Positions 26,923 through 38,900 of a stretch of DNA of 64,000 nt are shown in pieces. Each line of letters starts with the position of its first letter. The first letter of the stretch is position 1. The stretch spans positions 738,271 to 802,270 of the forward strand of contig OW568874.1 of the NCBI GenBank assembly GCA_938743325.2, given 5' to 3'. The notes beneath the pieces were generated by a model. That model saw only the letters and a list, made by a program, of their open reading frames with translations. It was not told the origin of the DNA and did no database searches. This DNA is from Pycnococcus provasolii. Its lineage: Eukaryota > Chlorophyta > Pseudoscourfieldiophyceae > Pseudoscourfieldiales > Pycnococcaceae. Both the position numbers and the translations under genes were made by a program.

Positions 26923-29900
26923 ATGGCGCCCGCAAGAGGAGGCCCATGTCGGTCGGTGCTGTCAAACGACAACAACGCCTGTACAACAACAGCGGCAACA
27001 AAAACAACAACACAGATGACGCGGCAGCACCAGCAGCAGCAGCACCAGCGGCGGCTGACAGCTCAACAGCGACCAGCCTTTGCAAGTGGCGTGGCCGCCG
27101 TTGTGCTGGCTCTCGTTGCGCTGCTGTTCCCAGTGGCGGTGGACGCGTCGCACTTTAGGTACGGCACGCTCACGTGGAAGCCGCTCAAGACGGTGGCCGC
27201 GGGCAAGCGCGACGTGCGCTTCGAGTTCCGCGCGTCTTACCGACGCAACTACGACTGGGGCGCGTACTACTCGGGCGTGTTTCCCGTGCGGTGGGCGTCG
27301 ACCGAGAACTTCGCGCTGCCTTCCGACATCGACTTCTACGGAAACGAGGCGTTCTTCAAGACGGGCAAGGGGTACAACCCCACGCTGACGACGTGCGACG
27401 CACTCGCGCAGTCGCAGGGTTCCGTGTTCAGGAGCGACGGGTGCTTCGAGTGCCCTGACGGGCAGAACGGACGGCCTTCGATTGCCGGGACCACCGCGGG
27501 TTACTATGGCTGCATGAACAGCGCTCCGCAGGTTGACAGCACGACGGGCAAGCGGTTCTTCCTTCGGTTCACCCCGCTGATGCAGTCGCCTGACGCCAAC
27601 GGCGACATCAAGGAGGTGGTTCCTTGCCCAGATCCGTTCACGTGCGACGTGAGGAAGGTCATCCGCATCGAGGAGAGCACGAACGTCACCACGCCGTCCG
27701 AGTGCTACCCCAACTGCTGCCTTGGGCCCAACTGCGCGGGAACTCCGTGCCACAAGGCGGCGGAGACGAACCAGGTTCCGAAGTGCACGTCGGCGCCCAC
27801 GGACTACCAGTTCACCAACATGCTGTCGGACAAGTACAAGAACCCGGACTACGTCGCCGGCGAGGTGCCGGAGAAGCCCGAGTTCAAGACGCAGGCTGAC
27901 TTCTGCAGGGAGTACATGGCCAACCCGGAGATGGACACGCGCAAGTGCGCGCCGTGGGACGTGATGTACGGCATGTACATGGGCGACGGCACCTCGAAGA
28001 CGATCGACCTCGAGGTGGACGAGGACATGGACACGACGGACAACTCGCTGACTGGAAACTTCATCACCGGCATGTCCACCTTCGAGCACAAGTACCCCTC
28101 CGACATGGGCGCGCCTGTGACGGCGTACTTCACGGGTGGAGACCGCATCTACGAGTGCGACACCAAGCAGACGAACGCCGACGGATCGTTCGGCCTTACA
28201 AAGGAGGGTACGTGCGACGGCCGCCTGAAGCTGATGCTGAACAACAACGTCGAAGGCCGCTTCCGCCTCGAGGTGCAGGTTTGGCTGACCGAGAAGGACA
28301 AGAACGGCAACTACCTCGACTTCGACAAGATGAACCGCCCGCCGGTCATCACGCAGCCGCCGACGCTGCCGGTGCCGATGGCGCAGCAGGGATCGACGAC
28401 CAAGTTCCAGGTGGCGGCGTACGACCTCGACCAGGACGACCTCACGTTCCGCTTCGGCAACCTGTGGGAGATGGGCGGCATCGTTCGCTCGAAGGGCGAC
28501 GCTTACCCGTGGAGCTCGCAGAACCCCGCGAACCCGGAGTACGAGCCCACGGGCCAGCTCAAGCTGAAGAACGGACTGCAGTACGGCCGCTTCGCGTGCA
28601 CGGAGTTCTCGAACACGCTGTACCTGAAGGACCCCGCGGACCCGGCGGCCACCTGCCCCAGCGACCGCAAGCCCACGCAGGTGCACGGCTGCGAGGCGAC
28701 GTCGTTCACCGGGCCCATCCCCGGCATTGTCGAGTGGAACACGTGGAAGGACACCGGCTTCGGCGGAGCCCCGTGCACGGCATCCTCCCAGGCGTGCGAG
28801 CCGATCCGCGAGGGCCTGTACAACTTCGTGGTGATGGTGACCGACTCCGGGAACAAGCTGAACCCCGTCAAGGTTCCCGTCGACTTTCTCGTGTACCTGT
28901 ACTCCGCACCGCTGTACTTCTGCAACAAGGACTGCAAGGACAACAAGCAGAGGACGCCGACGGACGCGTCAGGAACGGCGTTGCCATCCAGCAACGCGGT
29001 GGGCGACAACGTGCAGGGATCCACGTACGCTCCGGCGTATGCAGGAACTCCCACGTTTGCGGACCGCGATGGCATCTACGGCACTTCCTGGAAGGGGAAC
29101 AGCTACACGGAGGTTCCCGTCGGAAATGCGATTGCGATCCAAAGTCAAGCGTGCACCATCTGCGGCTACGGCGCGGGAAATCGTAACGAGACGACGTGCA
29201 CGCCGAACGCCGACGACACGTGCGGCATGGCTGGCGCCGACGGCTCCATCGTGCCGAGGACAGGAGCGTGCGTGTCGAACATGCCGCCACGCTTCGTGTC
29301 CGACGGCGTTGTCAGCGGCTTGGAGGATGGCCCAGGTCTGGCGCACTACGATGCGTCGATCAAGGCTGCCCTCGAGCGCGACGCCGACTACCTGAAGCCG
29401 TTCGACGGCAAGCCGCGCCCGTTCAAGCGCGCCTTTTTCGGCAAGGAGTTTGAGTTCTACGTCACCGCGCTCGACGAGGATGACTGCGTCGAGCTGGATA
29501 TCAAGACGACGGGACTGCCGACGACGGGTACCGTCCAACTCGGCGCGCAGGAATACCTGGCCAACTACCCGCAGTTTCCCGAGGGAATGAAGGTTCGCCG
29601 CAAGTTCCGCTGGATTTGGAACAATGCTGGAAACGATCCCGTGGAGGAGGATCCGCGCGACCGCTACGTCGTGCTGTGCTTCTACGCGATCGACAAGTAC
29701 CTCGTCACGTACTCGCCGTACTACTGCATCGACCTAGTTCTCGAGAAGGAGCCGCCGAAGGAGGTGATGGTTCTCGTGCGATTCGACTGCAAGCTGCTGC
29801 TGGGATACCAGCCCACGGTGCGCCGCTTCGTGGCGACGGATGGCGAGCGCCAGTATTTCTCCGCGAGCATCTTCGAGGACTACATGTGGCACCATGCCAT

Positions 29901-32900
29901 GGTATCGATCGACGCCGACGGTAAGGCGATCCTTGTTGTGGACGGTGAGGTGCAGCAGCTGATGGTGGATATTGTGACGGACGACCTCAACTCGCCGTTG
30001 TACGGAAAGGGCAGGGTCATCGGAGAATCGTTCGAGGCTTTGCACTACCCGAACGAGTGCATTCCCATCTCGCCACCGCCACCGCCGCCACCACCAGCCT
30101 CGGGACGGCGCCACCTCATGGGCAAGTACGTCTCGGACCACGACCTGACCGACGAGCCTCTGAGCGATGGTTACCCGAAGACGCTCAACGCCTCCGACGT
30201 CGTCGAGGCGTCGTCGAGCATCAACGGCACGGCTGTCGCGCCGCTCGACCCGCCCACTGCGAACAACGACTGCTGCAGCCTTACGATCGCCATCGGGTGC
30301 CCCAACCCACTGGCGAATACGATCTCGTTCGAGGGCATCGTCGACGAGGTTGCTATCTGGAATCGCGGACTTACACCAGAGGAGGTGAGGCACGCGATGT
30401 TCAAGATGCCGCAGTTCCTTCCCGCGCGCGAGCTTGAGGCACCGCGAGGCGTGCAGCTCGACCTTGCGGCGGGACGCGTGCTCTGGGCGCGATTCCAGAA
30501 CCCGTGCATGGAAGGTCCGGCACCCGCACCAGTGCCGTCACCGCCTCCGCCAGGCTCGGGCGGTCGCCGCAACCTCAAGCAGATGTACCCGAGCACTGCC
30601 TCGGAGGTGAATGTGAAGATCAACAACGCCACGCGAAGCTACGGCGTTTCCGACGACAGCGGCTACGACAGCGGCGGTTCGTTCGCGAATGGAAATCTCA
30701 AGGGTCTCGACACGGACGACGATACGATGCAGTTCATCTCGTTCCGCAAGCACACGCATTACCTGTACGGAGGCGTGCCATGGGCGGCGCCTTTCGTGGC
30801 GGAGGTTGGGCCGGAGAAGCCAATCCCCATGGACGGCGGCGTTTCCATCACGCTCAAGGGTCTCGGATTCGCCAAATCTCCGTTCCTGAAGTGCGCCGTG
30901 AAGCAGCCGGATCCATTTGGACGGCACAGCGACTACACGCCGCAGTACTCCGACTCGTGCAACACGCCCAAGGGGCGCAGCGGGTCGCGCGACACGTACT
31001 CCCCGCGTCCGATCGTGGATGGCGAAGAGTACGACTCTGCCAAGTTCCTGCGCGATGCTACCTTTGGCAAGACGAGCGGGGATGTGGTCACGGCCGAGCG
31101 CGGTGCCTTCCTGTACGAGGAGATTGAGTCGGTTCACTTTTCTCCGGCGGAGATCCACTTCGCTCCGTGGGAGGCTTCTCCCGCGCCATTCCCAGAGTCG
31201 ATGCGTAATCCGAAGAATAAGGTGTACGAGCCACCGTGCCCCGTGCCGCAGTCTCTCATTACGTACAAAAATGCTTTCGGCGATATCGTCACCGAGGGCC
31301 GCACCAGCGACGGACGGCAGTATCCCTCGGAATTTGACAGCCGCAAGGGCATCTTCGAGTGCCAGATGGATGGCTCCGAGGTTGGCTGGAAGGCTGCCAC
31401 GCCGTGCGCATGGTGTCACGAGGGTGTTCGCAAGGACTGGTACTTCACAAACGAGGAGGAGCGTTCGGAGGAAGGTGACGTGCGCGGCGGGCGCGTGCCG
31501 CCGTTTGAGCAGTTCCCCGTGCGCCTCACCCTCGAGGCCACGTCGCCAAACTACTACGACGACATCTTCGTTGGCTACTTCGAGGCGATCACGTGCGATG
31601 CACCCTCCGTTTCTTTCCCGTCGGACAAGTACACGATCGGCGCGGTGAACGACGGAGGCATTCTCGGATCGATTCCCGTTGCGGTGACATTCCAGGAGTA
31701 CGCGGCTGTGTTCGACGGCTCGCAGGTTCTTGGCACGAAGGTTGCCGGCGGCAAGTCGTTCAGCGCGTGGGTGTACCCAACGCAGGCGACTACCAAGGTG
31801 GCAACGATCTTTGCGCTCAAGTCTGGGCTCGGCGTGTACCTCGACGACGGCGTGCTGCGCGCCAAGACATCGGCGGACGGCACGATCATAGGCTCAGCAG
31901 CCACGAACGCCACGGCGCTCGACGAGTGGCACCACGTGATGCTCGTGGTTGACGACGACGATCATCGACCAACGATCGCGTTTTACCTCGACGGCGAGAA
32001 CACGATTGAACGCCACCTCAGTGTGCCGTCCGATGACGAGCTGAGCGTGATTGGACTTAACTTCGTTGGCCAGCTCGACGAGATCAAGGCTTTCAAAAAT
32101 GCTCTCAGCTACACCGAGTACGTCGAGCACATGTTCGGCCGCGAGGTGGCTGATCCGGCGGTTCTCGCAGAGTACATTCGCTTCAACAACGGAACGAAGT
32201 CGTCCATCGCCGGCAACGAGAAGGCCAGCTGCACAGGTACGTGCACGTTTGTGCCGTCCACCGCGCCGTGGGAGCCCACGTCGGTGCACAGCGTCTCGGT
32301 ATCAGGCGTCGAGCGCACGGGCGTGATCAAGACGAACAAGATGTCCGGCGACTACCCCGTGGACATCGTGGGATTCAACATCCCGCGCTCGAAGTGGACG
32401 AAGTGCCGTTGGGGAACCGCTTCGAACACTCGAACGTACGTTGCCATAAACAACTACACGAGCGTCACGGTGGAGGGCACCGTCGAGGAGATGAGCCTCG
32501 ACCGCCCGGATCTGCCGTTTGATGGTGTGTACGGCGTACCACCGTACCAGCTGTTCGAGATCGTGTCCGACTATGGAACATCACTCATTGAGACATTCGA
32601 GCTGTCGAGTTACACGAGCGACACGAAGATTCAGTGCCCAAGTCCAAAGACGGAGACGAAGCTGTACGACTTCAGCGTGACGGCAAAGTCGACCGTGACG
32701 CCAATTCCCTTCGAGTTCACTGAGGTGGCGGCATACTGTGACGGCTCGTCGTACCTCAACGCCACGGAGTCCGTGCAGGACTTGGACTCCAGCAAGGGCT
32801 ACTCGTTCGGCATGTGGGTGCTTCCGCTCGACGCGAAGGAGCCCGGATATCCGACATCGTGCCACGGGGAGGATGTTCCGAAGAAACGAAGACATCTCGC

Positions 32901-35900
32901 GTCGACGGAAAAGAAGTTCACTGACGCACGCCGCCGCCGCCTGGCTGGGCACGCGGGTCACTCGGCGACGACCGTTTTCGCCTTCGAGAATGCCAACACA
33001 GCCGGCGTGGTTGGAAACAACGAGGCGCTCATCATGTACGACGGCGAGCGCTTCTTCTACTACGATGACTACATTCTCGACGTGTCGAACTACGGCGACA
33101 AGCAGAAGGCGAACGAATGGCACTACGTGTTGGTAATGGTGAACGAAAAGGGTGACGGTGTCATCGATGTCGATGGCGTTACGGCGACTCGCTTCTCCAC
33201 CGTGATGCGCCCGGGCAAGACGTCCATCGTTTCCGCTTGCCAGGACTTTGATAACTCCGACGGATCGACGGGATCGATGTTTTCGGGACTCTTGGATCGC
33301 GTGGTGATTTTCAGCGGCTCGCTCGACGATTCTCCCACGTTCGAGTCAACATCAGACATCGCGAGGAGAATCATGTTCGGCTCGATGTCGTCATGGTTGG
33401 CGGCCGAAAGCTCAAGCCTCGTGGCCTTCTACGACTTCACGCACGCGTTTGCCGACGCGACGGACGCCACGAAGGTGCCAGGTGCGGAGGGAACATCGAC
33501 CCGTGCGATCAAATCTGTGGGCGGCGTTAAGGCGCGCGAGTCGAGTGGACCGTGGCGCCCCGCGGACGTGTTGTCGGTGTACCCCGTCACGGGAAGCCTG
33601 AAGGGTGGAGAAACGGTGACGGTGACGGGCAGCAACATGGCTCCCTCGCGTTGGCTTTCCGCCTACTTTGGTGGTGGTTCTGGTGGTACATCGATGACTG
33701 AGTCGAAGCCGTACGGCTTTACGACAACGACGCCAGCGAGATCATGCCGTACGGAGGAGACGACGGTGGATGTGAAACCGCATGGCACGCAGGTATTTGG
33801 CGCATCTGGCTCTTTCGACTACGACGCGTCCGTCAAGGACCTCGCAGACAAAGTGGCGGCGTACTGGATGATGGACGCGCCGGCAGCTCTCGTGAGCGGC
33901 ACTAATCTCACGCTGCGTGATCAGACGGGCAACGGCAACGACGTACTCTACAAGTCGGCGCTGTCGACGACGGACCGCGACGGATTCGAAAAGTCGGCGA
34001 TCACCATTGACGGCTCAACAGGGCTATTTCTTCCGATTTACGAGGCGTGGACTAAGGCTGGTGGTCTTGCTGGAGGTGTGTTTGGAGGCGTTGCCTACGG
34101 CCAAGGTCTCACCGTCTGCGCTTGGCTTTTTATCGACTATCCTGCCGCAAACTCCGCTGCGCATGCCGTGGAGGTGGGAGGCTGGAAGATGATCTGCTTC
34201 ACGGCTGACTATGGCAGCATTCAGTGGAAGGGTGCACCTTGGAATCCCCCCTATAAGATTTACGTGAACCACAAGGCGGCGACGAGTGCCGAGACGTCGT
34301 TCTACCTCCCGATCATGACGGAATTGGTCTACGACCCATCTGCCGGCATCACTGGTATGCCGCCAGGCAAGCTGGATGACGTTTGGGTGTATACCCGGGC
34401 ACTGTCGCCATGCGAGGTTGAGGCTCGATACTTCACATCGGAGTATGGCGTCGACGGTTCGGAGGGTGGTATGATGACGGCAGATCTCCCGCCGGCTCAG
34501 GGAACTCTCACGGTATCGGCGTGGGTCTTCCCGTACTACAACGAGCCGACGAATGGCAAGACATTCGGGGCGCAGACGATCGTTGGCAATGCCGAGACGT
34601 TCTCCCTCGGCCTGGAGGAGGATCGTCTCGTCATGTCCGTGCTCGTGGGATGCAAGGTCATGGAGGGCTTCCAATCCACGAGTACTCCGATGGCAACGCG
34701 TGCTCGCCGCGAGCTGCTGTTTGGTCTGCCGAATATGACAAAATCGCAGTTCCAGGATGGCCGCATGCCGCGATCCATTTGCTCGCAGGCTCGACAGGCT
34801 GTCAGCTGGAAGGCTCGCGTGATGTCCGGCCGATGGAGCCACGTTGCTGTGTCGTACACGGGATCTGACTTTTTCTTTTACGTCGACGGCGTTCTCATGG
34901 ATCGTCACTACTACGAGACGAACGTCCCGATCGCCACGACGATCCGCGACGACTCAAGTCGACCGTCTACGACAAAGCCAATCACAGGAACGCTGCTTGC
35001 ACAGGAGTCGCTGACAAACCTTGATCATCCGGCGCTGCACCTGCCTCTTGACGTGCGAAGGTTCAACGGTGTGATTTACAACCTAGAAATCTCCGATCCT
35101 CTGTACAAGCAGGCGTTCGTCGTCAAGGGAATGGCGCAGTGCCCTCCGAAGGATCGCACGCTGTACGGCTTGGGTGTGGCAAGCTTCGACCTGAACGCGG
35201 GCATCGGCGACACCGCCGTTGGGTTCGGATCCACGTCGACAATGCAGACGATCGCGGGTGTCGCGCCGCTATACGTCAATGCCTCCTACGACGATATCAC
35301 GAGCCGCCAGAGCACGACCATCACGGGCCCTGAGAAGTCAGGACGCAACTCGTCCGCCGATGGCATCTACACCATCACGAGCCACACGAGCTGCCAGAAG
35401 AAGCGTTTGATTGGCGGGGACGTGTACGAGGTGACGATGACGAACGCGTCGGGCACGTACGACGCGACCGTGAAGGACACGAACGATGGAAACTACCACG
35501 TTTCGTACGCCGCGGGCAGCCAGCTGCACTGCGGTGCATACACGACGAACGTGAAGCTTGCCGGCTCTGACCTCACGAGCTTCCCAACGGTCATCACACC
35601 CGCGGAGACGAACCGCAACATGTCGTACGTCGTGGGTGACATCGAGGCGGGATGCTACAGCGCCAAGTCCACCTTCATCATTCAAGCGGAGGACAGCGCC
35701 GGGTGCTACCAGAGCGACGGACCTGGCGGCGCGGCGAAGGACACCTTCAAGGTGACGGTGTCCGGACCTCACGAGTTCGAAGCGGATGTTTTTTACATTG
35801 GCGGCGGCCAGTACGAGGTGTCGTGGGTGCCGGAGGAGGCTGGAAAATATTTCATCTACATCGAGCTCACCTCGGGCAGCAATCCAGGCCCGATTCGCAC

Positions 35901-38900
35901 GTCGCACTTCTGCGTTGACGTTTGCACCGGAAACTCGGTTGAGTTTGACGGAACGAACTACGTGCGTGTGGCTGAGGCCACCCCAGGCGTGTCGCCGCTC
36001 GACGCCTCGTTCGGTTCCGGCATCACTATGGAGGCGTTCCTGCTGTTCCCGCAGAATGAGGCTGCGTTGACGAAGAACAAGACGAATGCCTACGTTTTCT
36101 ACAAGGGAAGCGTGGCCGAGGCTGATGGCGGCAAGTTCGAGAAGGGCTACTCGCTTTACTTCAACAGCGACTTCACGACCATCACCGCCTCCGTCTACAC
36201 GAGCCTCGGTGTGGTGCGATCTATCACGGGCGACTTCGAGGTGAGAAAGGATGGCTGGATGCACGTCGTGGCGTCGTACGACGGAAAAATGATGAAGATT
36301 CTCGCCGACGGCACGGAGAAGGCGGCGAAGGTGTTCAACTCGTTCGGGGCGCGCGCGCCGCACGCGGATGAGTACGACCACCCTCTTCTGATTGGATACG
36401 GCATGGTTGGCTTCATCGACGAGGCGAAGATCTGGTCCGTGGGCCGTCTCACCACGCCGGAGCTTGCAGACTACGACAACACGTGCCCGCCGCTTCCTTT
36501 CGTGGGTCACGTGGCTGCGTACTTTGCATTCAACGAGAAAATTAACTCTACGGAGACGTTTGGCTACGGCAAGGGATGCGAGCCCACGAGCCAGCTGAGC
36601 CTAACGGGAGGATGCCTGAAGGGTGTGGTTGGAGGAACGAATGGCACGGTGGCGAAGATCAGCGTTCGCAACGCGCCCACGACCGGCGTGCAGAAGCCTG
36701 GCGGCCCGTACAGCAACCCTCACATTACGCACCTCGTGACGAAGAAAGCGCCGTCGACGCGTCGCCACGCCATTTCCGACCACGGCATCGTTTCCGGAAC
36801 GGTGGACACGGTCATTGCGGGAGGTGAGCACGTGCAGTACACGATCGATACGCGAGATCGATGCAACTACTTCTACCTCGCGGCCCAGGTTGACGCGTAC
36901 CGCTCGAACCTCGCGAAGTTTGACTACATCTGGTTCACGGAAGACCCTCCGGTTCCCATGTACCCTCTCACGAAGGTTGACTCAGCCGGCATCGAGATTC
37001 TCTCGCCCAACACTGGAACGTGCTACGGCGGCACGGGCGCGCCACCTTATGTTCGCGGCAACGTGTACTCGTCCATCATGAAGCCGCAGGTGACGGGGCT
37101 TCACCAGCTCGATTTCGTCACTGTGGAGGCAGTGAAATTCACGACCACGCCGTACATGGTCGAGGTTGTCGCGAGCGTTCCCGCGATCGCGAACGTGTAC
37201 TACCTCGATTCGACGCACGCGGGCGTGGAGGCTGCCGTTTTCGTTCAGCTGATTGACAAGTTCAACAACGTTGTCAAGGCTCCGCAGACGTTCGACGTGG
37301 AGATCAGCCTCGTCGGTGAGCCGTACCCCGAGGCGGTTCCCGCCAAGGTGACGTACCACGCCGATCTGGCCATGTACCAGGTGGCATTTACTCCCAGCGC
37401 AGCCCCTCTCGAGGGAACCTACACGTTCCTTCTCACGAGCTCTTCGTGGCCCGAGGAGCTGGGATACAACGTCTTCCCGACGATGACGTCCCCGCCTCCC
37501 GCGCAGCCGACGCCAACGCCCACGTTCACGCCGGCGCCATCGCCCTTCCGCCCCGTGGCGGTCGAGGGATCGTCGCTGCCCTACGCGGATGCGGCAGCCT
37601 TCAAGATGGGGCAGTCGTCAGTCCTCTACGACGGCGACCTGTTCTCGATCGCTGGCGCGCTGCGCAGCAAGGAGTACACGAATGACGTGATGAAGCTGAC
37701 CAACTTGCACGTGCCGTCTAGCCAGGGAACGTTCTCGTTCACGAAGACGATTGACCTCACGGTGACGTCGAGTGTGACGGATGACGTTACGGTGGAGCTG
37801 ACGGTGGACACGGAGTCGATGGTCACCGCAGGTCACGTGATGCCCACATGCTACGACATTGCGTTCAAGGCGGCAAACACCGGCGCGCTGCTGAAGCACT
37901 ACGTGGACCCGTACCCCGGCTGCAACACGAACGGCACGTTGATTTACGTTCGCTTGCCTGCGTCGTCGCTTGCCACGTTGGGCAAGACGAAGCTTCACAT
38001 GTTCTTTGGCAACCCCAGCGTGACAGCAGATCTAGGCGACCCGTACGCAACGTTCGCATTCTACGAAGGCTTCGAGAAGGACGAGACGGATTACTACAGC
38101 GGTGGCAGCTATGTCGGCCCGTTCGATCTCGTCGAGCCGTGCTCGCTGAAGAAGCTGAGCGTTCCTTCGGAGAGGCAGTGCCGCCCAAGCAAGCTGTTCA
38201 GCAAGGCTGGCGGTGGCGCGATGCACTGCGAGAGCAATACGAAGGCGGTGCTGCTGTCCGAGCTTGGCAAGACGCTTTCGAGCTTCAAGATGACGGCATG
38301 GATGTACGACTCGAATGCCGGCAACGCGGCGGAGTTCATCTCGCCCGACTACGCCACCTGCGACGCCGTGCCGAACAGCGAGAATCTGCTACCTGAAGGC
38401 GGCCCTCTGCTGGCGCGCTCGACCGCCGTTGGCACGTACACCCTCAGCCACAAGCTGAAGTACGCCGTCAGCTCTCCGTGGGAGAGTGCGGTGTCGGAAC
38501 GCTTCGCGGACTGGAAGCTGCTTACCGTGGAGTCGGACGGATCGGCGATGACGGTGAAGGTGAACGACCAGCTCGTGAAGAGTGCGCCCGTGGGTACGTC
38601 CGCGGACCGTGTTCTCATCAGCCACGGCTACGGCGTGGACGGCGATGCTCACACAAATATCACCGAGAGCCACGTTTACTGGGATGAAGTGAAATTGATC
38701 GCCTCGAGCCCCAGCGTGGTGGTTGGCGAGATCCCCTCCGACGACGAGGCTGTGAGCTTCAGCGACGTCAGTGCACGAGCTTGGAGCATCGTGTCCACCA
38801 CGGGCACGAAGCCTCCCGCGCGCGTGGGCCACACGTCTGTGGTTTACGGCGATGCCACGTACGTGTTTGGCGGAGAGCGCAGCTCGTACGCCTACAACGA

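Noticed and set aside
26962-28686. 574-codon open frame on the minus strand
   Set aside because: Antisense to the giant gene; composition is Arg/Val/Leu/His-rich without motifs, and the sense frame is clearly coding.
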